This document shows, piece after piece, positions 54,641 to 63,178 of a stretch of DNA of 64,000 bases. A program made the translations under genes and the position numbers. The notes beneath the pieces are model-generated. The model was not told where the DNA came from. It worked only from the letters and a program-made list of their open reading frames with translations, and made no database searches. The stretch comes from Ferrimonas balearica DSM 9799 (lineage in GTDB: Bacteria; Pseudomonadota; Gammaproteobacteria; Enterobacterales; Shewanellaceae), in the NCBI RefSeq assembly GCF_000148645.1, contig NC_014541.1:124001-188000 (forward strand), given 5' to 3'. Within the stretch, counting starts at the first letter, position 1. Every line of letters begins with the position of its first letter.

Positions 54641-54958
54641 ATGAGTCAGTACCAGTGTTTGCCCCTGCCCCAGTTCGACGCGCTGCTGGCGGAACGCCCG
54701 GCCCAGATTGTCGATATTCGGGACCCGAACGCCTTTGCCGCCGGCCACATCCCCGGTGCCCAGCATCTGCATAACGGCAATCTGGCGGAGTTTATCCTCA
54801 ACGCCGAGTTTGATGAGCCGCTGGTGGTCTGCTGCTACCACGGCATCTCCAGCCAGAGTGCGGCCGCTTATCTGGCGGAGCAGGGCTTTGAGGAGGTATA
54901 CAGCCTCGATGGGGGCTATGAAGGCTACGCCAAAGCCAAAGGGCTGATGGCACCATGA
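54641..54958 (+). CDS. glpE: thiosulfate sulfurtransferase GlpE
   Basis: 105 residues, single-domain rhodanese. The active-site loop is [12 protein letters not shown], whose second Cys (about residue 66) accepts the sulfur; [18 protein letters not shown] (about 22-39) is the other rhodanese motif. The ATG at 54641 gives the standard short N-terminus. The stop overlaps glpG by ATGA, the same coupling found in other gammaproteobacteria. Confidence 0.94.
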   Translation: MSQYQCLPLPQFDALLAERPAQIVDIRDPNAFAAGHIPGAQHLHNGNLAEFILNAEFDEPLVVCCYHGISSQSAAAYLAEQGFEEVYSLDGGYEGYAKAKGLMAP

Positions 54959-55776
54959 CGGAGGTCGGCGTACTGGGCGATCCGCGCGCGGCCCAGGCGT
55001 TGGTGGACTACCTGCGCAGCCAGGGCATTGAAGCCCGGTTGCTGGCGGCTGAGGACGGCTACGCCGTCATGGTCGAAGACGCCCAGCATCACCGGGGCCG
55101 CGAGGAGTTCGAACGGTTTGTCGCTGACCCGCACAACAAGCGTTACCTGGCCGCATCCTGGCAGTCCGGCGACGCGAAAGTGCAGTTCCAGTACGGTGGT
55201 GGTGGCAGCCTGTGGCGCAGCTTCCTGTCCGGTGCAGGCCCGCTGACGCTGTCACTGCTGGTGGTGGTGTCCGCCATTTGGGTGTTCTGGATCCTCGGCT
55301 TTGACCAGCTGATTTTCAGCTGGACGCACTTCTTCCCCAGTTGGGATGCGATGGGGGAGGGCCAGTGGTGGCGCTTGTTTACCCCGTCGCTGATCCACTT
55401 CTCCGCCATGCACGTCATCTTCAACCTGTTGTGGTGGTGGTATCTGGGGGGACGCATCGAGCGGGTGCGAGGCACCGGCACCCTGCTGATCCTGCTGCTG
55501 GTAGCGGGCACCCTGCCTAACCTGGCTCAGTTTGCTTTTTCCGGCCCCAACTTTGGTGGCTTGTCCGGCGTGGTGTATGCGCTGGTGGGCTATTGCTGGA
55601 TCAGCGGCCGACTGGACCCGCGTTCGCCGCTGGCGTTACCGCCGGCCTACGTTGGCTTCCTGCTGCTGTGGTTGGTGATGGGCTTTGCCGGCTTTATGAA
55701 TATGGCCAACGCCGCGCACCTTGGCGGCTTACTGGTGGGGATGGCACAGGCGGTGTTTGACCGACGTCGCCAGTAA
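54955..55776 (+). CDS. glpG: rhomboid intramembrane serine protease
   Basis: 273 residues with a cytosolic N-terminal domain (about 1-85) and six membrane helices. The catalytic Ser is in [12 protein letters not shown] (GxSG, about 202-213) and the catalytic His in [12 protein letters not shown] (about 252-263). The WR motif region ([20 protein letters not shown]) with its two conserved His is also present. It cleaves membrane proteins; physiological substrates here are unknown. Coupled to glpE; a bidirectional terminator follows. Confidence 0.96.
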   Translation: MTEVGVLGDPRAAQALVDYLRSQGIEARLLAAEDGYAVMVEDAQHHRGREEFERFVADPHNKRYLAASWQSGDAKVQFQYGGGGSLWRSFLSGAGPLTLSLLVVVSAIWVFWILGFDQLIFSWTHFFPSWDAMGEGQWWRLFTPSLIHFSAMHVIFNLLWWWYLGGRIERVRGTGTLLILLLVAGTLPNLAQFAFSGPNFGGLSGVVYALVGYCWISGRLDPRSPLALPPAYVGFLLLWLVMGFAGFMNMANAAHLGGLLVGMAQAVFDRRRQ

Positions 55777-55778
55777 CC

Positions 55779-55807
55779 AAAACGCCCGGGCTGAGCCCGG
55801 GCGTTTT
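55779..55807. terminator. bidirectional terminator between glpG and the FliL-like gene
   Basis: AAAACGCCCGGGCT / AGCCCGGGCGTTTT with a one-base centre, between convergent genes. Confidence 0.9.
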
Positions 55808-55811
55808 GCGT

Positions 55812-56225
55812 TTAATCGTAGAGGTATCGCGTGAACAGCAGGTTGGCCACCAGAGGCTGGCCCACCTCTTTAGCGAGCAGGTTGTTGACCGTCTCAAAGC
55901 AGTCACGGCGGATCTCTTCGCGACCGCTGAGCGATTTGATCTTCTCCTCCGGCTGCTGGCCGAGGATCTCGACGATAGTCGCGCGGATCAGTGGAGCGTG
56001 GTGCTCTACCATCTCTACCGTATCGGCGTCCTTCAGCATCAGCTCAACACTGACCCGGACATAGCCCAGGCGTTTGCGCGGGGAGACGTAGTTGGTGACG
56101 ATCTCCGGCTCCAGGCCGTAGTAACCGTAGTTGTCATGGGCGATCTCGCCGCCTTCCTGGGCTGCTACCGCACTGCCTGCACCCAGCAGCGCTGCCAGCA
56201 TAAGCATCCATCTAACTGTTTTCAT
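55812..56225 (-). CDS. FliL-like exported protein
   Basis: 137 residues with a signal peptide or membrane anchor (about 5-22). The domain that follows has GLEPEIVTNYV, LGYVRVSVELMLKD, EMVEHHAPLIRATIVEILGQ and a terminal NLLFTRYLYD, the order seen in the FliL periplasmic domain (stomatin-like). No flagellar gene is nearby, and homologues beside glpG are usually not in the flagellar cluster, so it may act outside the motor. The ATG at 56225 is chosen for the signal sequence; the longer form adds an unlikely leader. Confidence 0.8.
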   Translation of the reverse strand: MKTVRWMLMLAALLGAGSAVAAQEGGEIAHDNYGYYGLEPEIVTNYVSPRKRLGYVRVSVELMLKDADTVEMVEHHAPLIRATIVEILGQQPEEKIKSLSGREEIRRDCFETVNNLLAKEVGQPLVANLLFTRYLYD

Positions 56226-56347
56226 TGTGACAATCTGCTGCCTGTACCAGTGGCCTATGGTAGCGCATTTTTGTCTCAATAGGGCTATCTTGGCATGGCC
56301 GTGGTTTTTGCTACCATGGGCGCCATATCATGCCACAGGAGTCCCAG

Positions 56348-56881
56348 ATGCAGGCCCTTATTGCCGCCATGGAGCAACCGCTTCCCCCGGCCCTGGCCAG
56401 TTGGTTGCAGGACAGAAACTCACTGACCCTCAGGTTGAAAACCCAGTGTCGTCAATTCGACGTACAACGGCTGGCGGAAGGGCGTGAGTTGGCACTGGAT
56501 TCCGGCCCCGGCTGGCAGGTGGGCGACCCGCTGTGGCAGCGGGAAGTGCTGCTGTTACTCGATGGCGTTCCCTGGGTGTATGCGCTGACTGAGGTACCGC
56601 TGGCCACCCTGGCCGCCGGGGACATTGATTTCCCCAGCCTGGGCGAGCGTCCGCTGGGCGAACTGTTGTTTACCAATGACCGGCTCAGTCGGGGAGAGCT
56701 GCACCTGACCCGGCATGATCACAAGAGTCGTGCGGGCCGGGTGGCGTTGGAGTTGGGGCAGAATTTCAGCGAACCCCTGTGGGGACGCAGCCGCCAGTTT
56801 ACCCTTTCCGGACGCCCACTTAGGGTCAACGAAATCTTCCTGCCCGCGGCGGAGCAAGCCCTGAAAGCCGGGTTGGACTAA
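56348..56881 (+). CDS. ubiC: chorismate lyase
   Basis: 177 residues; releases pyruvate from chorismate to give 4-hydroxybenzoate, the first step of ubiquinone synthesis. Active-site elements are QREVLLLLDGVPWVYALTEV (about 52-71), with the chorismate-binding Arg, and PLGELLFTN (about 90-98), plus LWGRSRQFTLSGRPLRVNEI and a terminal E-x-F-L-P. The ATG at 56348 has CAGGAGTCC at proper spacing; an upstream in-frame ATG (56330) lacks one. ubiA, often next to ubiC, is not here; a terminator follows instead. Confidence 0.93.
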   Translation: MQALIAAMEQPLPPALASWLQDRNSLTLRLKTQCRQFDVQRLAEGRELALDSGPGWQVGDPLWQREVLLLLDGVPWVYALTEVPLATLAAGDIDFPSLGERPLGELLFTNDRLSRGELHLTRHDHKSRAGRVALELGQNFSEPLWGRSRQFTLSGRPLRVNEIFLPAAEQALKAGLD

Positions 56882-56908
56882 AACGCTATCCTATTGAGTT
56901 GAATCCCA

Positions 56909-56935
56909 AAACTCTCCTCCCGGAGGAGGGTTTTC
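56909..56935 (+). terminator. terminator after ubiC
   Basis: AAAACTCTCCTCC / GGAGGAGGGTTTT stem-loop, 27 bases after the ubiC stop. Confidence 0.75.
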
Positions 56936-57022
56936 CCGAGTGAATCTTTTCCGTGATCCTGGCCTCGTTAACCTGTATCGGCATTGGAATTGTGTGAACT
57001 TTGCGTCACACTAACCGTCAAT

Positions 57023-57451
57023 ATGGACATGAAACTTTCCCCGATGCGACTGTTCAGCACTTTGATGCTGGTTGTTGCCCTGATCAGTCAGGGTGCGGTT
57101 GCTCGTGTCCATTTGATGCCCGATATGAGCCCGGCCGAGATGAGCGCCATGCACGCCCATCACGAGATGGCGGCTTCAACCTCCCAACATGATGGGATGG
57201 CCCACTGCAAAGCGCAGTCCGTCGCTACCCATGACTGTTGTGAGTCGATGGCTCAGCCCGACGATTGTCACGATGCCAACGCACCCTGTAATGGCGAGTG
57301 CGGCATGTGCAAAGTGTTCAGTCCCGCTGGTGTTGCTCTGCTGACCACAGCCCTGCAACCCTGGCAACCCTCCCCTGAGCGCGCCCTGCCTCAGCCCAAG
57401 TTTTTCCATTCTGTGGCCCTGTCTCAGGACAGCAAGCCGCCCATAGCCTGA
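57023..57451 (+). CDS. Cys/His/Met-rich exported protein (DUF2946-like)
   Basis: About 142 residues with an N-terminal hydrophobic segment (about 8-25). The next part is rich in Met, His and Cys: HLMPDMSPAEMSAMHAHHEM, then CKAQ, DCCESM, DDCHDANAPCNGECGMCKV. Such composition, its length and its place at the head of a Cus cluster suggest a DUF2946-type periplasmic metal-binding protein; I am not certain of the family. The start is uncertain between ATG 57023 and 57029. It lies 129 bp before the next gene. Confidence 0.65.
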   Translation: MDMKLSPMRLFSTLMLVVALISQGAVARVHLMPDMSPAEMSAMHAHHEMAASTSQHDGMAHCKAQSVATHDCCESMAQPDDCHDANAPCNGECGMCKVFSPAGVALLTTALQPWQPSPERALPQPKFFHSVALSQDSKPPIA

Positions 57452-57506
57452 TCACCCATTCATACCCGCGATCCCAGACGACTTTGACACCCGTCTGAGC
57501 AATACC

Positions 57507-57538
57507 GATCCCCGCTCCCCCGCGAGGACGCGGGGATC
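57507..57538. promoter_or_regulatory. nine-base inverted repeat in the leader of the metal-domain gene
   Basis: GATCCCCGC and GCGGGGATC stand 14 bases apart, 43 bases before the ATG of the next gene. Upstream, TTGACA (57484-57489) is flanked by CAGACG and CGTCTG. Either could be an operator or RNA hairpin; no T run follows, so it is not a standard terminator. Confidence 0.4.
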
Positions 57539-57580
57539 ACCGGCCACTAAGGCCAACAATGAATGAATTTGGAGTGATCC

Positions 57581-58132
57581 ATGACCAAGCTGTACTCCCG
57601 TGCCGTGGCGGTGTTCGCCCTGGCCCTTTCTCTGACTCTGTCTCCCCTGGCGCTGGCCAACATGGGGCATCATGGCGACCATGCCGCGCACCAGGCGCAA
57701 GAGGCCCAGCACTGCCCGCATGGCAAGCAGGATGGCGAGCGCAAAGGCTGCTGCGGCCAGGCCAAAGGCGAGTCCTGCCCTCACGCCGGTAAGGGCCATG
57801 CTGCCCATCAGGGCGATACCCACGCCTGCCCTATGCACCCCAAGGTGACCGGTGTGGCCGGTGACGACTGTCCGAAGTGCGGCATGAAGCTGGAGCAGGT
57901 TGCCCAGGCGGACACCCACGTGTGCCCGATGCACCCCAAGGTGACCGGTGTGGCTGGCGACGACTGCCCGAAGTGCGGCATGAAGCTGGAGCAGATGGCT
58001 CAGGCTGATACCCACGTTTGCCCGATGCACCCGAAGGTGACTGGTGTGGCTGGCGACGATTGCCCCAAGTGCGGCATGAAGCTGGAGCCTAAGCGCGGTC
58101 AGGGTGGTCACGGCCACCACGCGCACCACTAA
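57581..58132 (+). CDS. exported protein with three heavy-metal-binding domains
   Basis: 183 residues. A signal peptide (about 1-26, ending ALAN) is followed by a His/Cys-rich linker (GHHGDHAAH, HCPHGKQ, GCCGQ) and three nearly identical 32-residue copies of a heavy-metal-binding domain. Each copy reads DTH(A/V)CPMHPKVTGVAGDDC then PKCGMKLE (Cys at 5, 19 and 22 of the unit). The tail is HGHHAHH. The domain is otherwise found at the front of CusB/CzcB adaptors. I infer a periplasmic copper-binding buffer or chaperone that loads the efflux pump. Confidence 0.85.
   Translation: MTKLYSRAVAVFALALSLTLSPLALANMGHHGDHAAHQAQEAQHCPHGKQDGERKGCCGQAKGESCPHAGKGHAAHQGDTHACPMHPKVTGVAGDDCPKCGMKLEQVAQADTHVCPMHPKVTGVAGDDCPKCGMKLEQMAQADTHVCPMHPKVTGVAGDDCPKCGMKLEPKRGQGGHGHHAHH
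57815..58087 (+). repeat. 96-bp tandem repeat, three copies (heavy-metal-binding domains)
   Basis: Units start at 57815, 57911 and 58007, exactly 96 bases apart; the third is truncated after 81 bases. The copies differ at few positions, mostly synonymous, which indicates recent duplication within the gene. Confidence 0.9.
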
Positions 58133-58149
58133 GCAGGAGGGAGCCTGTC

Positions 58150-59895
58150 ATGTGCAACAAGTGCTCATGCGGCGGCCAGGACCGCCAAACCAAACGGAAA
58201 ACCCAGGTAGCGACCGCCATTGTGATCGCATTGGCCCTGACTCCGGTGATCTGGACCCTTGCTCAGGCTGCGCCGGGACAGGCTCCCCAGGTGACCCAAA
58301 GTGCCGCAGAACACGCGGCCCACACTCACGCTTGCCCGATGCACCCGGAACAGACCGGTGTTGAAGGCGACCGTTGCCCCATCTGCAACATGTTCCTGAC
58401 TGAGGTGGAGGGGGAGGGTCACGCCGATCACGGTGCGGTAACCCACACCCACGCTTGCCCGATGCACCCGCAAGAAACCGGGGTTGAAGGCGACCGTTGC
58501 CCCATCTGCAACATGTTCCTGACTGAGGTGGAGGGGGACCACGCCGATCACGGTGCGGCGACCCACACCCACGCTTGCCCGATGCACCCGGAAGAGACCG
58601 GGGTTGAGGGCGACCGTTGTCCCATCTGCAATATGTTCCTCACCGAAATGGAGGAGGAAGAGCAGGTCGACCCCCACGCCGGGCACACCATGCAACTGGA
58701 CCCCCTGCCGTCCGCTCCCGCACTGGAACAGGCGGTCAGCGGTGGTGAAGCCACCATCAAGTACGTGTGTCCCATGCACCCGCAGATCGTCTCCGACGAG
58801 CCCGGCACCTGCCCCATCTGTGGCATGAACCTGGAGAAAGTGGAGATGGGCGCGGCCAGTGAAGAGGTGGTGGTGGGCGTTTCCGGCGGCCTGCAACAAG
58901 CCCTCGGTGTGCGGACTGAAACCGTTGAGCGCGGCACCCTGTGGCGCTACATCAAGACCCTCGGCACCGTGCAGTACAACGAAGACGCCATCTCACACAT
59001 CCACACCCGGGTAACCGGTTGGGTGGAGAAACTGGCGGTGAACTCCGTGGGCCAGCAAGTGGCGCAAGGCCAGCTCCTGTACGAGCTGTATTCGCCGGAA
59101 CTGGTGAACGCTCAGGACGATTACCTGCAGGCGCTCGACTACCTGGGGCAGGACCCGGTCCGAGGCAAAGAGTTGCTGCGCAAAGCCAAGCTGCGCCTGG
59201 AGCTGCTCGGCATCAGCGACAAGGTGATTCAGCGTCTTGAGAAGACCCGACAAAGCCTCTATCGCGTGCCCTTCTACGCCCCCCACAGTGGCGTGGTCAG
59301 CACCATGGACATTCGTGACGGCATGTACATTGAGCCGGGCAAAACCCAGATCGAGCTGGTGGATCTGTCCACCGTCTGGGTTATCGCCGATGTCTTTGAA
59401 AATGAACAGAGCTGGCTGGAAGTGGGGCGTCCGGCGGACGTGACCGCGGCGGCTCAGGGTCTGTTCGAGATTGAGGGTGAGATCGATTACATCTACCCGG
59501 AACTGGATCCGGTCACCCGCTCACTGCAGGTGCGGGTCAAACTGCCGAACCCGGAGAATCGTCCCGGCGGCCAACTGCGTCCCGGTTCTCTGGTGGATGT
59601 GGAGCTTTACGGCGGTCCCCGCCGTGGCCTGCTGACTGTGCCTGCTGAAGCCCTGATTCTGACCGGCCGGGAGAACCGGGTGGTGGTACAGCGTGCCGAC
59701 AACAGCTTCGCGTCCGTACCGGTTCGCCTTGGCATGATGAGCCAGGGCAAGGCTGAAATTCTGGAAGGCCTGAATGAGGGCGATAGGGTGGTGGTGTCCG
59801 GCCAGTTCCTGATCGACTCCGAAGCCAGCATTCAGGGCAGCCTGCGTCGCATGAGCCAGCCAGCGGCTGATGCCCACAGCGGCCATCAGCACTAA
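58150..59895 (+). CDS. cusB: CusB-type RND efflux adaptor with four heavy-metal-binding domains
   Basis: 581 residues. A Cys-rich start (MCNKCSCGG), then a membrane helix or signal (about 20-40), three closely spaced domains of the form HACPMHP...GDRCPICNMFLTE (about residues 58-180) and a fourth, more typical one ending GTCPICGMNLEKV (about 205-236). The membrane-fusion part follows (about 240-575): HIHTRVTGWVEKL, the helical hairpin around YSPELVNAQDDYLQALDYL, the lipoyl region FYAPHSGVVSTMD, and beta-barrel VWVIADVFENEQSWL. It links CusA to the outer membrane and passes copper to it. It is 17 bp after the preceding gene and 12 bp before cusA. Confidence 0.92.
   Translation: MCNKCSCGGQDRQTKRKTQVATAIVIALALTPVIWTLAQAAPGQAPQVTQSAAEHAAHTHACPMHPEQTGVEGDRCPICNMFLTEVEGEGHADHGAVTHTHACPMHPQETGVEGDRCPICNMFLTEVEGDHADHGAATHTHACPMHPEETGVEGDRCPICNMFLTEMEEEEQVDPHAGHTMQLDPLPSAPALEQAVSGGEATIKYVCPMHPQIVSDEPGTCPICGMNLEKVEMGAASEEVVVGVSGGLQQALGVRTETVERGTLWRYIKTLGTVQYNEDAISHIHTRVTGWVEKLAVNSVGQQVAQGQLLYELYSPELVNAQDDYLQALDYLGQDPVRGKELLRKAKLRLELLGISDKVIQRLEKTRQSLYRVPFYAPHSGVVSTMDIRDGMYIEPGKTQIELVDLSTVWVIADVFENEQSWLEVGRPADVTAAAQGLFEIEGEIDYIYPELDPVTRSLQVRVKLPNPENRPGGQLRPGSLVDVELYGGPRRGLLTVPAEALILTGRENRVVVQRADNSFASVPVRLGMMSQGKAEILEGLNEGDRVVVSGQFLIDSEASIQGSLRRMSQPAADAHSGHQH
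58321..58683 (+). repeat. tandem repeat of about 120 bp, three copies in cusB
   Basis: Units start at 58321, 58444 and 58564 (spacing 123 and 120). Each codes HTHACPMHP, GVEGDRCPICNMFLTE and a His/Asp-rich linker. DNA identity between units is very high in the first 80 bases. The spacing change comes from one codon in the linker. Confidence 0.88.
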
Positions 59896-59907
59896 CAGGA
59901 GGCGACG

Positions 59908-62900
59908 ATGTTAGAGAAAATCATCAGCGCCTCCCTGCGTCAGCGGGCGATGGTGCTGGTCATCACCGCGGTGTTGGCCATCTATGGCTGGCAGGCGATG
60001 CGCACCACACCGCTGGACGCGCTGCCGGACCTGTCCGATGTGCAGGTGATCATCAAAACCGCCTACCCGGGGCAGGCGCCTCAGTTGGTGGAAGACCAGA
60101 TCACCTATCCGCTCTCTACCGCCATGCTGGCGGTGCCCGGCGCGCAGACCGTGCGTGGCTTCTCCATGTTTGGGGACAGCTTCGTTTACGTCATCTTTGA
60201 AGATGGTACCGACATCTACTGGGCCCGCTCGCGGGTGTTGGAGTACCTGTCCCAGATCCAGGGGCAACTGCCCCCGGGCGTCACCCCCTCTCTGGGGCCG
60301 GACGCCTCCGGTGTGGGCTGGGTGTTCCAGTATGCGCTGGTGGATCGCACCGGCCACCAGGACCTGGCCCAGCTGCGCTCGCTGCAGGATTGGTTTATCA
60401 AGCTGGAGCTGCAGAGCGTCGCCGGTGTCTCCGAAGTGGCGACCGTCGGTGGCATGGAAAAGGCGTATCAGATTGTGGTGGATCCCCACAAACTGGCGCT
60501 CTATCAGCTTGACCTGATGGCGGTGAAGCAAGCCCTCGATAACGCCAACGCCTCCGTGGGTGGCTCAGTGATCGAGATGGCGGAAGCGGAGTACATGATC
60601 ACCGCGTCCGGCTACCGCCAGACCCTCCAGGATTTTGAGGAGATCCCACTGGGCATCGTGTCCGAGTCCGGCACGCCGGTACTGATGAAGGACGTGGCCC
60701 AGCTGCGCACCGGCCCGGCGGCCCGCCGTGGCATTGCCGAACTGGATGGCCAGGGTGAAGTGGTGGGCGGCATCGTGGTGATGCGCTATGGCGAGAACGC
60801 CCTGGCCACCATCGACAACGTCAAAGCCAAACTCGCTGAGATTGAATCCGGTCTGCCCGAAGGGGTGGAGCTGGTGATCACCTATGACCGTTCCCAGCTG
60901 ATCCTGAACGCCGTGGACAACCTCAAGAACAAGGTGATTGAGGAGATGGTGGTGGTGGCGCTGGTGTGCCTGGTGTTCCTGCTGCATGCCCGCTCCACGC
61001 TGGTGGCGGTGATCACCCTGCCGTTGTCGATTCTGGCCAGCTTCATTGTAATGGGCTGGATGGGGGTGAACGCCAACATCATGAGCCTCGGCGGCATCGC
61101 CATCGCCATTGGTGCGGTGGTGGACGCGGCCATTGTGATGGTGGAGAACGCCCACAAACACCTGGAGCACTACCGGGAGGAGCACGGCAAGGCGCCGGAA
61201 GGCGATGCCCACTGGCAGTTGATCAAGGAAGCGGCGGTCGAAGTTGGGCCTGCGCTGTTCTTCAGCCTGTTGATCATCACCCTGAGCTTTATTCCGGTGT
61301 TTGCGCTGGAGGCTCAGGAGGGGCGTCTGTTCCACCCGTTGGCCTACACCAAAACCTTTGCCATGGCGGCCTCGGCCATCCTGGCGATCACCCTGATCCC
61401 GGTTTTGATGGGCTACTTTGTGCGGGGCAAGATCCCGGATGAGCAGAAAAACCCCATCAGCCGCTTCCTGATCGCGCTTTATCAGCCGGTACTGAAGCTG
61501 GTGCTGCGCTTCCCCAAGGTCACTCTGATGTTGGCCGTGGTGGCTCTGGCCAGCGCCTACTACCCGATGAGCAAGATGGGTTCCGAGTTTATGCCGGAGC
61601 TGGAGGAGGGCGACCTGCTCTACATGCCCACCACGCTGCCGGGGGTGAGTGCCGGTAAGGCGGGGGAGATCCTGCAGCAGACCGATCGACTGATCAAAAC
61701 CATCCCGGAAGTGGCCAGAGTGTTCGGCAAAGTGGGACGGGCGGACACCGCGACCGACCCGGCACCGCTGACCATGCTGGAAACCACCATCATGCTCAAG
61801 CCCCGCTCTGAGTGGCGCGAGGGGCAGACGATGGAAGGGATCATTGCGGATCTGCAGCGCACCGTAAAAGTGCCGGGGATCACCAATGCCTGGGTGCAGC
61901 CGATCAAAACCCGCATCGACATGCTCTCCACCGGCGTGCGAACGCCGGTGGGGGTGAAGATCTCCGGCGCGGACGTGGAAGAGCTGCAGCGCATCGGCGC
62001 CGAAGTGGAAGCGATTCTGGCCCCGCTGCCGGGCACCACCTCCGCGTTTGCCCAACGGACCGGCGGTGGCCGCTATCTGGATATCGACCCCAAGCTGACC
62101 GTGGCGGCCCGTTACGGCATGACGCTGAGAGACGTGCAGGACGTAGTTCAGATGGCGATTGGCGGCATGACCATGGGGGAATCGATCCAAGGTCAGGAGC
62201 GCTATCCCATCAATATCCGCTACCCCCGTGAGTTGCGTGACGACATCGAGAAGCTGCGTAACCTGCCGGTGCTGACCAAAACCGGCAAGTATGTCCCGCT
62301 GCAAACTCTGGCGGACCTCTCCATCCGGGATGGTGCCCCGATGCTGGCGAGCGAGAATGGCCGTCTGATCTCCTGGGTATTCGTGGACATCGACAGCAGT
62401 GTCCTCTCCATCGGTGAGTACATCACCCAGGCTCGTGAAGCGATGAACCAGCAGCTGCAACTGCCGCCTCGCTACTCCGTCAGCTTTGCCGGTCAGTACG
62501 AGTACATGCAGCGGGTGGAAGCCAAGATGGAGATGGTGATCCCGATGATGCTGGCGGTGATTTTCCTGCTGCTGATGATGACCTTTGGCTCGGTGGTTCA
62601 GGCCAGCATCATCATGCTCAGCCTGCCGTTTGCTCTGGTGGGGTCTGCCTGGCTGCTGTTTGGTCTGGGCTACAACCTCTCCGTGGCCGTGGCCGTGGGG
62701 ATGATCGCCCTGGCGGGGGTGGCCGCAGAGTTTGGTGTGGTGATGCAGGTGTATCTGAACAACACCATCAAAGCCCATGAGAAGAAGGGCCTGATGCGCC
62801 ATGAGCAGGATCTGAAAGACGCCCTGATTGAAGGGGCGGTGATGCGGATCCGGCCCAAGGCGATGACCGTGGCCACCATCTTCTTTGGTCTGCTGCCGAT

Positions 62901-63054
62901 CATGTGGGGCAGCGGTACCGGTAACGAGGTGATGCAGAAGATCGCGGCACCCATGGTGGGTGGCATGGTGACGGCTCCGTTGCTGTCGCTGTTCGTGATC
63001 CCGGCCATCTACCTGTTGATCTACCGTCGGGGATTGGCCAAAGCCGATGCCTGA
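59908..63054 (+). CDS. cusA: Cu(I)/Ag(I) RND efflux pump CusA
   Basis: 1048 residues with the 12-helix RND layout. Proton relay region: GGIAIAIGAVVDAAIVMVEN (about 394-413). The three methionines that bind Cu(I)/Ag(I) in CusA are all in context: SEFMPELEEGDLLYMPTTLP (about 557-576), APLTMLETTIMLKP and TRIDMLSTGVRTPVG. These mark the monovalent-copper type, not the CzcA divalent type. It pumps copper from the periplasm or cytoplasm outwards. Immediately preceded by cusB. No CusC-type outer-membrane channel gene lies in the cluster. Confidence 0.96.
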   Translation: MLEKIISASLRQRAMVLVITAVLAIYGWQAMRTTPLDALPDLSDVQVIIKTAYPGQAPQLVEDQITYPLSTAMLAVPGAQTVRGFSMFGDSFVYVIFEDGTDIYWARSRVLEYLSQIQGQLPPGVTPSLGPDASGVGWVFQYALVDRTGHQDLAQLRSLQDWFIKLELQSVAGVSEVATVGGMEKAYQIVVDPHKLALYQLDLMAVKQALDNANASVGGSVIEMAEAEYMITASGYRQTLQDFEEIPLGIVSESGTPVLMKDVAQLRTGPAARRGIAELDGQGEVVGGIVVMRYGENALATIDNVKAKLAEIESGLPEGVELVITYDRSQLILNAVDNLKNKVIEEMVVVALVCLVFLLHARSTLVAVITLPLSILASFIVMGWMGVNANIMSLGGIAIAIGAVVDAAIVMVENAHKHLEHYREEHGKAPEGDAHWQLIKEAAVEVGPALFFSLLIITLSFIPVFALEAQEGRLFHPLAYTKTFAMAASAILAITLIPVLMGYFVRGKIPDEQKNPISRFLIALYQPVLKLVLRFPKVTLMLAVVALASAYYPMSKMGSEFMPELEEGDLLYMPTTLPGVSAGKAGEILQQTDRLIKTIPEVARVFGKVGRADTATDPAPLTMLETTIMLKPRSEWREGQTMEGIIADLQRTVKVPGITNAWVQPIKTRIDMLSTGVRTPVGVKISGADVEELQRIGAEVEAILAPLPGTTSAFAQRTGGGRYLDIDPKLTVAARYGMTLRDVQDVVQMAIGGMTMGESIQGQERYPINIRYPRELRDDIEKLRNLPVLTKTGKYVPLQTLADLSIRDGAPMLASENGRLISWVFVDIDSSVLSIGEYITQAREAMNQQLQLPPRYSVSFAGQYEYMQRVEAKMEMVIPMMLAVIFLLLMMTFGSVVQASIIMLSLPFALVGSAWLLFGLGYNLSVAVAVGMIALAGVAAEFGVVMQVYLNNTIKAHEKKGLMRHEQDLKDALIEGAVMRIRPKAMTVATIFFGLLPIMWGSGTGNEVMQKIAAPMVGGMVTAPLLSLFVIPAIYLLIYRRGLAKADA

Positions 63055-63094
63055 GTGACGGTGCCGGGCATGGCCCGGCCCGTCTGAGTTTGCT

Positions 63095-63134
63095 GGTGCA
63101 GATTTGAGGCTGCCTAACCCTGAAGATCTGCACC
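63095..63134. promoter_or_regulatory. long inverted repeat upstream of the cueR-like gene
   Basis: GGTGCAGAT and ATCTGCACC stand 22 bases apart, ending 45 bases before the regulator's start. It could be an RNA hairpin or a MerR-family operator. No matching -35/-10 pair with 19-base spacing was found, so the role is open. Confidence 0.4.
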
Positions 63135-63178
63135 GGCGCGGCGGCGTTATGCCGCCACCCTTTGTGGAGGACTGCACG

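Noticed and set aside
57815-58683. Possible CRISPR-like or satellite repeat
   Set aside because: The repeats are in frame and code for metal-binding domains; there are no unique spacers.
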